From NCBI GenBank assembly GCA_951640195.1, contig OX621168.1, positions 868,001 through 932,000 on the forward strand: 64,000 nt of DNA, read 5' to 3'. Under the pieces are notes generated by a model that had not been told where the DNA came from, did not search any database, and was given only the letters and a program-made list of their open reading frames with translations. Shown piece by piece: positions 35,591 through 45,608 of this stretch (the stretch's first letter is position 1; the number at the start of each line of letters is the position of its first letter). Origin of the DNA: Porpolomopsis calyptriformis. Its lineage: Eukaryota > Basidiomycota > Agaricomycetes > Agaricales > Hygrophoraceae. A program made the translations under genes and the position numbers.

Positions 35591-36962
35591 ATGAACGAGC
35601 ATCTGAGTGAATGGTTTCCATCCCTCCCTTATTTTTTGGCAGGGATCATAACAAAATATCGCGCTTGGCTATCGGGCTTTCTTCTCGTTCTCGGTGCTCT
35701 TAGTGTTGCCCGATTCACATTTAAAACCGCGTCAGTCCTCGCTCAGACTTTTGCTTTCTCTGGTACCAATGTGAGTAGAGGTTTCTTCTCCAAAGGTAAA
35801 TTCCTCTTTGATATCTTTATAGCTTAGGCGATTTGGAGCAAAAAATGGCTCGTGGGCAGGCGCGTTTACTCGTTCGCCTGAAGAATTGATTTTCAAAGCT
35901 TTGTTTAGTTGTCACCGGGGCATCTGATGGTATTGGCCGCGAGTTCGCTATGCAACTGGCAAAGATGGGTTTCAACATTGTTCTTGTTGCGCGAAATCAC
36001 GAGGCGTTGTCCGCTACCGCTGCTCAAATTGGTCGGTTTTGCCATGCTCGAGTCTGCTTCCTGCCACTAACAATTGATCGACAGACGCGCAAACCGGTTC
36101 CAGGGTCTCCACTAAAATTTATATAATCGACTTTTCAAATGACAGCCACGAGGGGTACACCCACTTTGCATCCGAATGCGAGCGATTGGACATAGGTGTT
36201 CTCGGTGAGCTTACTCCGCGCCATTCCCATCAGTCGTCTCATAATCGCCAGTGAACAACGTGGGCAAGTCCCATGCCATGCCAACTTACTTCGTCGACAC
36301 ACCAAGGACCGAAATGGATGATATTGTGACAATCAATGTGAAAGGCACCCTTCGCATTACACATTCCATCCTTCCTGGGATGATCGAACGGTCCTTTCTC
36401 TCCTTTCTTATCATTCCACGGTTATCTGAGGAATCGAATCTAGGAAGCGTGGATTGATCCTCAACATCGGTTCGTTCGCAGGAGCGATTCCATCCCCAAT
36501 GCTGGCGACGTACTCCGGAACAAAGGCATTCATCGCTGCATTTACCTCCGCTCTTGCGGAAGAAGTAAAGGCCCATAACGTGGTGGTCGAAAACTTGAAT
36601 ACGTACTTCGTTGTAGGTCTCATCCCTCATCTTCTCCCTCTCCTGCTACGACATCACACGAAACGAGACGATTAATGTCGTACAAGGTTTCCAAACTCTC
36701 AAGCATTCGCAAGCCTTCAACCCTCATCCCAACCCCCGCCGCTTATGTCCGTTCGGCGTTATCGAAAGTTGGGCTGCCATGCGGGGCCGCATACAGCGGG
36801 CGTCCCAGCACATCCACTCCATACTGGTCCCATGCATTGTTGGACTATGCTATGACTGTGGTAGGATGCAAAGGGATGTTTATTAGACATTCCCATTCCA
36901 TATTATTGAACATACGCAAGCGGGCGCTGAAGAAGTTGGAGAGGAACGGTAAGAGGGAATAA
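35591..36962 (+). CDS. IFA38: Very-long-chain 3-ketoacyl-CoA reductase
   Basis: Seven exons: 35591-35770, 35823-35859, 35909-36031, 36085-36204, 36252-36390, 36444-36612 and 36687-36962, giving 347 residues. An N-terminal membrane span ([15 protein letters not shown]) is followed by an SDR domain. That domain has [14 protein letters not shown] for NADPH, NNVG, Ser in NIGSFAG and the catalytic YSGTK. The Lys-rich C-terminus ([14 protein letters not shown]) fits an ER membrane protein. It performs the first reduction in very-long-chain fatty acid elongation. The second intron (35860-35908) starts with GCGCGT; only this junction restores the nucleotide-binding loop. Confidence 0.93.
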
Positions 36963-37362
36963 ACACATTGATTTTCATCACATTTCAGAGTTGAGTAGAT
37001 ACGCAACCAAACGAGGCAGGAGACAAACTTAGAGTGCGTTCGGTTACAGAATTGCTGTAACCTCATATACACGGCCAAAATTAGGATTGTGGGCTACACC
37101 GTTGGAAGTAAAATCAATGAAAAGCAATGACAGAAATCACTGGAAAATATTCAGCTGCCTCACTGTTTAAATGTGAAATTGCTGAAGGGCTTATTTTCCT
37201 GTTTGGATAGTAGTGACTTTATTGGCTGACTTTCTGTAAGGAATAAAATATGTTTATTGTCAAATCTCTAATTTGACAGCTAAGTGGGACCCCCTATGTA
37301 AAATATTTTATTCAAGATGCATTCCCATAGTATATTACACTGTGTGACAACATGTAACAAAA
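36963..37362. other. Intergenic stretch after IFA38, with a small hairpin
   Basis: No gene is seen here. A perfect inverted repeat, GGTTACAG at 37042-37049 and CTGTAACC at 37055-37062 with a 5-nt loop, lies 80 bp after the IFA38 stop codon and could act in 3' end formation or be a relic of a small transposon. The stretch is more AT-rich than the genes to the left. Confidence 0.4.
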
Positions 37363-37382
37363 GTGTGGAGGAAAGATGCCCA
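37363..37382 (+). repeat. 20-bp direct repeat, copy 1 (copy 2 at 37681-37700)
   Basis: GTGTGGAGGAAAGATGCCCA here and GTGCGGAGGAAAGACGCCCA at 37681-37700 differ at two positions, both C/T. They lie downstream of the recombinase stop codon of the DIRS-like element, where elements of this class carry split direct repeats. That assignment is inference. Confidence 0.55.
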
Positions 37383-37483
37383 TGGAAGACACACAGATAG
37401 GCAATCAACGGCCAAAGAGGCTAGGAAGGGTGGGTAGCGTGATGTTATAGACTTGTTGCGCTAGATGGCAGTTGGGAAGTAAG

Positions 37484-37507
37484 GGCCCTCGGATGATACC
37501 GAGGGCC
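37484..37507. repeat. Perfect 9-bp hairpin
   Basis: GGCCCTCGG, loop ATGATA, CCGAGGGCC. It lies in the presumed non-coding end of the DIRS-like element. A structural role in the element or in transcript ending is possible; nothing else supports it. Confidence 0.6.
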
Positions 37508-37868
37508 TGCTATGTCACAAGTCCGGCATTATTCTGCTTTGCCTCACTCTGCTTGGTACTTGTGCCGGTGCGCGTGCACAGAGGTATGATGTATCTAGAC
37601 TAGAAAATTCCATGCTTGATCACCTATCCCGAGATGGGGGAGCACTGGTTAGACCAGTTGCTGGGTGTGTGTCAGACACAGTGCGGAGGAAAGACGCCCA
37701 AAAGACAGACCCTGTGCTGAAGCCCTGTGCTGCGCACACACCCACGAGAACCATCATTGAAACAGAATCACCAATTAGTTAAGACACAGGTAATAATTCC
37801 GTATGTAGTGGTCCTAAGATATCTACTGATCTCCAGTATCTCAAGAATGCATCGGAAGACCAGCAGCC

Positions 37869-38227
37869 TGTTAGACGGCAGTCTAGGGTTGATCGCAAGG
37901 TTTTACTTCAGGCTCTGGGTGTAGGGTTTTAAAGGGTTGGAAGACTACTGATTGGGGTGTTAACAAAAGAAACAGACTTATCCTAAGTCTATCTACTGCT
38001 AGCTTTATATACTAGCTAAGTATGAGTCATATTGACTACGTGTGAGTTGTAACAACTATGGATGAGTCATGTAGATAAGGAGAGTAATGGTTGACTAAAT
38101 ATAGATATGGCTTGGTCACCTTGTATTACTAAGCGGAGCTTGGGTGGCTAAGCGGCTATTGGTGTAAACTGTCTAATGTAAATGGGAATAGACAAGCAAA
38201 GGAAAAGGAAAAAATATATCTCTGACA
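37869..38227 (-). repeat. 3' LTR of element A (359 bp)
   Basis: Inverse-oriented copy of the family 1 LTR. Read on the minus strand it starts TGTCAGAGATATA and ends GTCTAACA. The polypurine-type sequence TTTTTGTGGAGGTGAA abuts it on the internal side (38228-38243). Confidence 0.93.
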
Positions 38228-38401
38228 TTCACCTCCACAAAAAGGAAATTCATCCTGAATTTTGAGGAGACCCTTCGAAGCGAAGGAAGGGTGTCAAGGG
38301 GAGGTGTAAAGGGATGGTAGAGGTGGGTAGAGGGGTGATGAGATGGGTGAGCAATGAAGAGGAGGGATAAGTGGATAGTTGTCGGATCAAAGACTATCCA
38401 C

Positions 38402-38615
38402 TAGGTATACTTTTCCTCAACTCTCCAGTAGATATCACCTTCTCTAACCACACATCCAGAAGGGAGGCGTAAGGAATACTGTTCATTCGGAAACAGCATC
38501 CGGTCCCTAGGTCGCGCCATCATAAACTGGGGGTTGAAGCAGGTGTCCATCTGGGTCAAACCAGTGGTAACGGCTGTCCAACTCCCGGGCACGTCGCAAC
38601 CAAGTTTCAGCCAGC
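38402..38615 (-). pseudogene. Element A ORF3, C-terminal part beyond insertion E
   Basis: Minus-strand sequence continuing the ORF3 of element A after element E. It encodes HWFDPDGHLLQPPVYDGA then a TAG. An overlapping frame from the same bases encodes FPNEQYSLRLPSGCVVREGD and ends at 38401-38403. The same two frames exist in copy B. Confidence 0.7.
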
Positions 38616-38819
38616 TGTTAAGAATTGCACTGGGAACGTGCACATCTTGGCAACGGCTCAGACCACTGAGCCAAAACGTCGCAGAACTGGACTTACCCAG
38701 TTCGGTTGTTCCCAGTATATATACCAAGTTACACGTGACTGGCTAGAACCTGCTCGACGTGCATGAGAGACGGCCACAGGCGCGCTCGATCTCATGTCTC
38801 GAATTTCAGATCCGTGACA
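38616..38819 (-). repeat. 3' LTR of element E (204 bp)
   Basis: Identical to 39464-39667 apart from A/G at 38642. On the minus strand a TATATATA promoter-like box is followed by the AAGTCCAGTTCT segment (38683-38694) that is complementary to the primer site. Confidence 0.92.
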
Positions 38820-39451
38820 TTCACCTCCACTTTTATGAATGTCGGTCCCAGACATTGCTGGGTACCACCAATCCAGTAGTGCACGGAACCATTGCTGGTC
38901 CACTGATATACATAAGACGCCTGTCAGAGGTTGAGGATACAGCAACACTGGTGGTCCAGTAGTCTACTGCCGTCTCAGCATGACACTTTGGATTCTGATC
39001 CATCAGCCTTTACATAATCCATGATTCGGACAAGGTCCATCTTGGACAGTTGGAGCTCCAAACTTAGAGACAACCGTCTAGGGCCACATCCAGCTACTGC
39101 ATTCATAGCAAGACTCCATACGATGACGGAGTAGCTGATCCTTTTACGTCGGCGCCACCGACGGTCCACAACATCCTATCTTTAAACTCCGGGATGATGG
39201 CGATCAAACACGCCTTGGCTTATTTATACTCGAGGTCCTCGAGTCGGAGTTGCAGTAATCAGAGGGACCATGCTCAACAGAGTTAGGGAGACCTTCAATA
39301 CTCAGACACGTCTCGTTAGAGGTCAGGGTAGCCTTGACCAATCGCATATGTCCTTTTGTAACACGTGTACTACTACCACGTGCTCATCAGAATTCATTTA
39401 TAGGGACTTTAATTCTGATGAGTGTAGGATTCGAACTCTGGACCGCATGTG

Positions 39452-39463
39452 AAGTCCAGTTCT
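39452..39463 (-). other. Self-complementary primer-binding site of element E
   Basis: Read on the minus strand the 12 nt directly after the 5' LTR are AGAACTGGACTT, the exact reverse complement of AAGTCCAGTTCT inside the same LTR (39531-39542). This fits Tf1/sushi-type self-priming. Confidence 0.7.
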
Positions 39464-39667
39464 TGTTAAGAATTGCACTGGGAACGTGCGCATCTTGGCA
39501 ACGGCTCAGACCACTGAGCCAAAACGTCGCAGAACTGGACTTACCCAGTTCGGTTGTTCCCAGTATATATACCAAGTTACACGTGACTGGCTAGAACCTG
39601 CTCGACGTGCATGAGAGACGGCCACAGGCGCGCTCGATCTCATGTCTCGAATTTCAGATCCGTGACA
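39464..39667 (-). repeat. 5' LTR of element E (204 bp)
   Basis: Second copy of the E LTR. Next to it on the outer side is the CCAGC duplication at 39668-39672. Confidence 0.92.
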
Positions 39668-39672
39668 CCAGC

Positions 39673-40256
39673 TCCCTACACATCACAGCATTCTCCTCCA
39701 GGTCAAGGATCCTTTCGTACTTGGCATCCATCATCGAGCGGTACCCGTTCCGGGCAGTATAGAGTCGGTCGGCAACGCGATGGATGCGGTGCGAGATGGG
39801 GTCTTCAGGGATAGTGGGGGTGGTGACGTCGGATTCGTCCTGGTCCAGTATAACCATCAAAAGTTGGCGCCCAACTTGGTACGCCTCCAGCCAATCTTCG
39901 AGTTGATTCTTCTTGTCGTCAAAGTCGCTGTCCTTGTTGAACATGTACCAGTGATGGTCGTAGTTGAGTTCGCATCGACGTGCTCCAGAAATAAATGGGA
40001 TGTAGGTCTCGGGGCACCCAGATAGGTGCTCAACCTTGGCAAAGGGGAGCCCTCGGTAGTTACAATTTCGTCCTGGCTTGTCAATAGTATCGGTGCGTCG
40101 CTTTGGCTTCTTGAACCGTCGGGTAACCAAGACACTGTCGGATGAGGAAGAGGAGGAAGAAGAATCGGGGGGGAGGTTGGAGGTAGAAGCAATGGGGTTT
40201 CCTCAGGGTGGACGCCTCCCAGTCGACTTGCGGGCGTAACGAACCTCGCGGGGCAT
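39673..40256 (-). pseudogene. Element A ORF3, N-terminal part
   Basis: Start ATG at 40256 on the minus strand by comparison with copy B. The frame shows RRFKKPKRRTDT, GLPFAKVEHLSGCPETY and QLEDWLEAYQVGRQLL, then is cut by element E at 39672. Function unknown; see the B copy. Frame changes near 40130 show further decay. Confidence 0.65.
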
Positions 40257-40369
40257 TTCGTGCTTCTTTGATGATTGTCGGAAAGGGGAAGTCCTTATAG
40301 TTGTCGGAGATTGAAAAGGAGAAAAGGAGATTCAACGATCGTGATGTCGGTAGTATTCGTAAAAGAGAG

Positions 40370-43300
40370 TTAAATCGCCGCTTGAATAGACTTTTCATAA
40401 TTCATTAAGACATCTTTTGCGTGTTTGAGGTTCCATCATGGTTCCCAGGTGGCTGCCTCTATCGGGTAGCCTTTCCACTTGATTAGATATTGTCGGTTTC
40501 GTTTTCCTGGGGTGTGATTTAAGATACGTTCCACTTCATACTCGGGCTCTCCTTCGATCACATCTGGAGGTGGTCGGAGATTGTCATCTTCTCCGATCGG
40601 GGGGTAGAGATTGAGATTCTCTTCTAGAGCCTTGAGTAGTGAAACGTGAAACACAGGATGAATCCTCCATGACAGCGGTAGCTTTAGTCGGTAAGCCACA
40701 GGCGATACTTGTTTTAGAATTATAAAAGGTCCGAGCCGGCGGACATCCAGTTTCTTTGCGGGCCGGCCAGTTTTCAAATTCTTGGCATCAAGCCAGACCC
40801 TTTGTCCTTCGTAAAACGTGGGTTCCTTTTGACATTTTCGATCGGCATAGAGCTTCATTGAGTTAGCGGTCTTTTGAAGAGACTCTTCAGCATTCTCTCT
40901 AGCTCTAGTAAGCTGCACGTAAAACTCGTTGGCATCGGGATTTGAGGTTTGGGTTGGAACTGATAAGGGGGTGTGAGGGTGTCGGCCATATTCAAGCCAG
41001 AAGGGGGATTGGTGAGTGGAGGAATGTTCTTGGTTGTTATAAGCGAACTCCGCAGGAGCTAACCAATCTTTCCAATCGTCTTGCATGAAGTTAGTATAGA
41101 GCTGTACATATTGCTCTAACTCTTGATTGGTCCGTTCGGTTTGTCCATCTGTTTGGGGGTGATAGGCAGTAGAAAGCCCAGAAGTGGTTCCTAGGAGTTC
41201 ATTCAATGACGTAGCGAATTTTGATGAGAATTGGGTTCCTCGATCAGTAATAATCTTCTCTGGCCATCCATGGTGCTTCCAGACATGTTCTTGAAACAGC
41301 GCAGCAGTTCCTTTAGCAGATAGGTTTCCAGTTGTTGGGATGAAGTGAGCCCGTTTGGTGAATCTGTCTACCACAACTAGAATGGCATCGAATCCTTTTG
41401 AGTTAGGGAGTTCCACGATAAGATCAGCAGTGATCTGTTGCCACGGTTTAGTAGGAGGGGGTAACAGTTGGAGAAGTCCAGTGGGTTTCTGTGGATAAAC
41501 CTTGGTCTGTTGACAAGCAAGGCAGGACTTCACGTAATTGGTGATATCTTGTGGGGCACCTTCCCATGTATAATTACGGAGGAGCAGTTCCTTCATCTTC
41601 TCAATGCCGGGATGGCCACCAGTGGGTGTGTCGTGGGTCAATCGAATAATTTCTGTGTGCAAAGATACATCCTTTGGCACAACTATACGATCTCCAGCAT
41701 CGCGCACAATGCCATCTACGTGGGTGTATCTGGAAGAGGGATCTTCAATTTTGGCCATGATCTCGAGAGGTAGGGGGGAATGAAAACAAAGCTTGGATAA
41801 AAAGTTGGGGGACGATAAACTGATAATCGCATTGATGAAAAGCGCATTGACAAAAAGTTCTTTTGGCAGAAGGACCTTGTCCTCCACCTCCTCATAAGAC
41901 TCCGGGTAATGATCTGGACGCTTGGAGAGTCCATCAGCCTTATTCTTGATTCTAGGCTGGTAGCTGATTCTGAACCAAAAGCGAGCTAAAAATTCAGACC
42001 ATCTAGCCTGGCGCCTGGAGAGTTGATGACTGGTTATGAAATATTGGAGGGACTGGTTATCAGTCTTGATCATAATAGGCTGTCGGGTCCCTTGTAGAAG
42101 GTATCTCCATTCATTCAAGGCAGATATGATGGCCAAAAGCTCTTGGTCATGGGTGGGGTAATTTCGTTCAGCTGGGAGGAGGGTCTTGGAGTAGAAGCCA
42201 ATAGGATGCCAATCTTCTTCATCATTCTCTTTCTGGGTCAAGACTGCACCCAGTGCAACACCAGAAGCATCCGTCTCCAGAAGGTAAGGAAGGTCTGGCT
42301 TTGGGGTCCTCAAAACAGGAGTAGAGGTAAGCGCATTCTTGAGGGTATCAAAAGCACATTGTTGCTTAGGGGTCCAAATCCATTCTTGATCCTTTCGTAG
42401 GAGCTCATTAAGAGGACAAGCAATCAGGGAGTAATCCTTGATAAACCTCCGCCAAAAGTTGGCAGTGCCAAGGAAGGATTGGAGATCTCGTTTCTTCTGG
42501 GGGATAGGCCAGGTTCTGATTGCCTCAACCTTCTTGGGGTTAATAGCAATGTGGCCTTTTGAGATCATCATCCCCAGATAAATCACTTCCTTTTTCTCGA
42601 ACTGGCACTTGACGGGTTTGTAGGACAGTTGATTCTTCTCCATGATCTCTAGAGTTCGTTCCGTCCAATAGGTGAGTTCAGTGAGGTCCTTTCCCATGAT
42701 CAGGATATCGTCAATATAGATATGGACCTGCTTGGAATCGATAACCTCTTTGAAGAGAACGTCGATCATTCATTGGAAGGAGGCAGGCGAGTTTCACATT
42801 CCAAAGAACATAACGGTGGGCTCGAACAGCCCTCGTCGAGTGTTGAAGGCTCCTTTCCATTCGTCTCCTTCTTTGATACGAATATTGTTAAAGCCCCATC
42901 GGATATCCATGACTGTGAACAGTTCCGCTTCTGATAACTTGGTCTGTTGAATAATCTCAGAGATGAGAGGTAAGGGATAGGCGTCTGGGATTGTGTGAGC
43001 ATTCAGATAGCGATAGTCTTGGATTGGATGCAGTCCAGCATCTTGTCCTTGGGCATTAACTTCTTCACCTTTGGCAGCAAAGAAGAAGGAGGCAGCTTGT
43101 TTGGAGTTCGATCGTCATATTCGTCCACTTGCAAGTTGTTCCTCTAGGAATTCATTCAGCTTTCCCTGTTCGTACTCAGTGAGCTTGTACACCTTTCCGA
43201 TCTTGGGTCTAAAGGTAGGTTCGAGATCGATTGCATGGTGAAATTCTGGTCGTCGTGGGGGAAGTTCATCGAAGGTGGTCTTCATAAACACCTTCCAGTG

Positions 43301-43957
43301 CCTCCAGTATTTCTTCGGCACATACTTCTTCATATCTTCTTCCACGGTAGTGGGTCTTGCATGGTCTCCCAGTGAGACCAATCTGATAATCTTGGCGTAG
43401 GAGTCGCCATTCAACGTAGAGCCTACTCGTGACACTATCACTCCAGCCTGAGAAGTCTTGGTTGGGGCCACAGTCTGACGTGAAGTCAGTGTTCCAGCCT
43501 TCCAGTCAACCAGGGGATCGTTATGTTTGAGCCACGGGTAGCCGAGGATAACCTGTATCATATCTCCTAAATTTGTCACTTCCAAATGGGTTCGTTCCCT
43601 AGGAAAATCCGGCGTCTCCAACCACAGGTCTACAGCATATTCGATGGGACCTCCTCGGTTATCTGTTCCATCTGCGTTCCGCACGGGGATTGGTCCTTCC
43701 AATTGATAAAAAGGGATATCGCACTCCTGCACGAAATTCCAGTTTATAAAGCATCCAGAGGCGCCAGAGTCTATCAATGCACTGGCGGCAATTCGTCTAC
43801 CAGTGTCTGTGGTTTCCAACCAGAGGGGGATGGTTAAAGCTTCTTCGCTCAAATCAAGTGCACCAAGAATTTGGGAAATAGATTGCATAGAGATAGTGGT
43901 ACACATAGGAAAGGAGTCCGCAACGCATGAGCTATTGTCCAGACTGTTCAAAAACCC
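40370..43957 (-). pseudogene. Element A pol: protease, reverse transcriptase, RNase H, integrase, chromodomain
   Basis: The frame begins by -1 shift at the GGGTTTT heptamer (43957-43951) and ends with a TAA at 40370-40372. Protease (LIDSGASG), RT (FTVMDIRWGFNNI, YIDDIL), RNase H (LETDASGVALGA), zinc-binding and catalytic parts of integrase (HPGIEKMKELLLRN, CLACQQTK, TDGQTERTNQE) and a C-terminal chromodomain (YLIKWKGYPIEAATWEP) are in the usual order. Stop codons break it at 43115-43117, 42794-42796, 42770-42772 and 40436-40438. At the positions compared with B these are C-to-T changes of CGA codons. Confidence 0.88.
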
Positions 43958-45069
43958 TGTTTCTCCAAAGCTCTCTTCAGCTCTTCTTTCCTCTTAGGCT
44001 CCCAGTTGACGATACCACACTTCTCGAAGTCTTGACGAGAATCTTTATTGGAGTTGACCTCCTCAATCGAGGCTGAGGTCTCCAGAACTCGAACATTTCT
44101 TCCTCGACCGGGTTTCTTTCCTCCACGACCTCTAGCTGCTGGGGTGAAGGGGCGGCTTCCAGAACCAGAAGTACTCGTCCTAGGAGCATTGGGACAAGAA
44201 CTGGCAAAGTGGCCAAATCGTCCACAGTTGAAACATGCTCCTTTGGGAATTCCTCCTAGTGAAGCAGGCTTTTCTTCTTGTTTGATTCTGGGGGCAGCAG
44301 GGTTGGAATAGGTGGAGGGACCAGCAGGTGGTCCTTGTCGGTAGGGGGTGTTGGTGATGCGAGTGTTGCGAGTCTGGGGCTTAGAAGATGTTTTAGCCAA
44401 AAATTCTCAATGTTGTCTGTCAAGTTCAGCAGCATGAGACTGCCATTCAAAGAGGGTGGTGGGTTGACGATCTGAAAGGTAGATCTGTCGCAAAAGGGAG
44501 GGGTTGAGTCCATCTTTATATAAAGTTGTCGAAGCTTCTTGTCCGTATCCAGTATCATGGGCCCATCGATTGAAATTAATGTTATACTCCTCTGCACTCT
44601 TGTTGAACTGCTTGATGTCCTTGATCTTCAGTTGAGCAGTTGACTTGGGGTCCAAGTCTCCAAAGTCTCGGGTAAGGGCTTGTTCAAAGACAGCCCAATC
44701 GGCACCAACCCAGTTCAACGTTGTGTAAGCATCTACTTGACACTCAGCCTATGGTTCTGCATTTCCTCCGATCATAAATGACAAGGCATAGATAATCTTG
44801 TCGGCCTCTGAGATTCCTGGTCATCCCAAATGGTTCAGCTTCACTTGACGCAGGAAATTGCGAAGCTTGGTGGGATCACCAGAGAATTTGTCAGGAGGGT
44901 TCATTTTGATCTTGGCAGGGGCAGGGGCAGGGACAGGTTGGGGGAATACTGGGGGTGCTTGGAGAGGTTGTGGGAATAGCCCAAGAGGGGCAGGGACAGG
45001 TTGGGGGCCTATGAGGTTGGCCATCAATACTTGGAGTTGTTGTTCAATTCTATGACTTGCTTGCGCTTG
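43948..45069 (-). pseudogene. Element A gag, C-terminal part (capsid and zinc knuckle)
   Basis: Continues from 52054 across the B insertion. It contains the Pro/Ala repeat, a capsid-like region (FSGDPTKLRNFLRQV) and a CCHC knuckle (CFNCGRFGHFASSC), then stops with TGA at 43948-43950. Internal stops (44821-44823 and others) show decay. Confidence 0.82.
43951..43957 (-). other. -1 frameshift heptamer GGGTTTT of element A
   Basis: On the minus strand the gag codons read CAG GGT TTT TGA. The heptamer G-GGT-TTT fits the X-XXY-YYZ slippery pattern, and a -1 slip enters the pol frame. Confidence 0.6.
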
Positions 45070-45428
45070 TGTCAGAGATATATTTTTTCCTTTTCCTTTG
45101 CTCGTCTATTCCCATTTACATCAGACAGTTTACACCAATAGCCGCTTAGCCACCCAAACTCCGCTTAGTAATACAAGGTGACCAAGCCATATCTATATTT
45201 AGTCAACCATCACTCTCCTTATCTACATGACTCATCCATAGTCGTTACGACTCACACGTAGTCAATATGACTCATACTTAGCTAGTATATAAAGCTAGCA
45301 GTAGATAGACTTAGGATAAGTCTGTTTCTTTCGTTAACACCCCAATCAGTAGTCTTCCAACCCTTTAAAACCCTACACCCAGAGCCTGAAGTAAAACCTT
45401 GCGATCAACCCTAGACTGCCGTCTAACA
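45070..45428 (+). repeat. 5' LTR of element B (359 bp)
   Basis: Starts TGTCAGAG and ends CTAACA. A TATA box (TATATAAA, 45286-45293) lies 32 bp upstream of the AAGTCTGTTTCTT segment at 45318-45330, which would be near the 5' end of the transcript. Confidence 0.94.
45286..45293 (+). promoter_or_regulatory. TATA box of the family 1 LTR promoter
   Basis: TATATAAA in the middle of the LTR, identical in the other family 1 LTRs. Its spacing to the self-complementary segment fits a transcription start at about 45315. Confidence 0.65.
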
Positions 45429-45440
45429 AGAAACAGACTT
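45428..45440 (+). other. Self-complementary primer-binding site of element B
   Basis: AAGAAACAGACTT starts at the last LTR base and is the exact reverse complement (13 nt) of AAGTCTGTTTCTT at 45318-45330. I see no match to a usual tRNA 3' end (no TGG start). Confidence 0.75.
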
Positions 45441-45608
45441 CCTTCTTGCTCACTCCACGCTATACAACCCCTACTCTGTCTGGCCAGTGCTGAAGGTCTT
45501 CACCCATGAGATCAATTTCACCACCCAGACATTAACATCGATTAGGCTTGCTCTCTCCCCTTGTATTCCCGTCAAGCCCCCCAATATCCAACTGCCACCG
45601 TTCCACCA

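Larger units (their letters stand above)
37363..37868 (-). mobile_element. 3' part of a DIRS/Ngaro-like element, cut by element A
   Basis: On the minus strand, bases 37863-37779 encode WSSDAFLRYWR and run to a TAA. This continues exactly the tyrosine-recombinase frame that ends at 52868 on the far side of element A, and it contains the catalytic Tyr. Beyond the stop are repeats that may belong to the element's terminal region: GTGYGGAGGAAAGAYGCCCA at 37363-37382 and 37681-37700, and a hairpin at 37484-37507. The outer limit at 37363 is a guess. Confidence 0.6.
38616..39667 (-). mobile_element. Element E: 1,052-bp miniature LTR retroelement (TRIM-like) inside A
   Basis: Two 204-bp LTRs (38616-38819 and 39464-39667) starting TG and ending CA differ by eye at one base. 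They enclose only 644 bp with no meaningful open frame. Perfect 5-bp target duplication CCAGC flanks it (38611-38615, 39668-39672). Orientation is minus: a polypurine-like AAAAGTGGAGGTGAA precedes the left LTR, and a primer-site candidate abuts the right LTR. It interrupts ORF3 of element A. With no gag or pol it must depend on proteins from elsewhere. Confidence 0.9.

Noticed and set aside
37042..37062. Terminal inverted repeat of a small DNA transposon
   Set aside because: Only one 8-bp hairpin is seen; no second terminal copy or target duplication was found.
39420..39450. tRNA-like B-box sequence (GTTCGAATCC on the minus strand) inside element E
   Set aside because: No matching A box, stems or acceptor pairing could be found around it; a chance match is likely.
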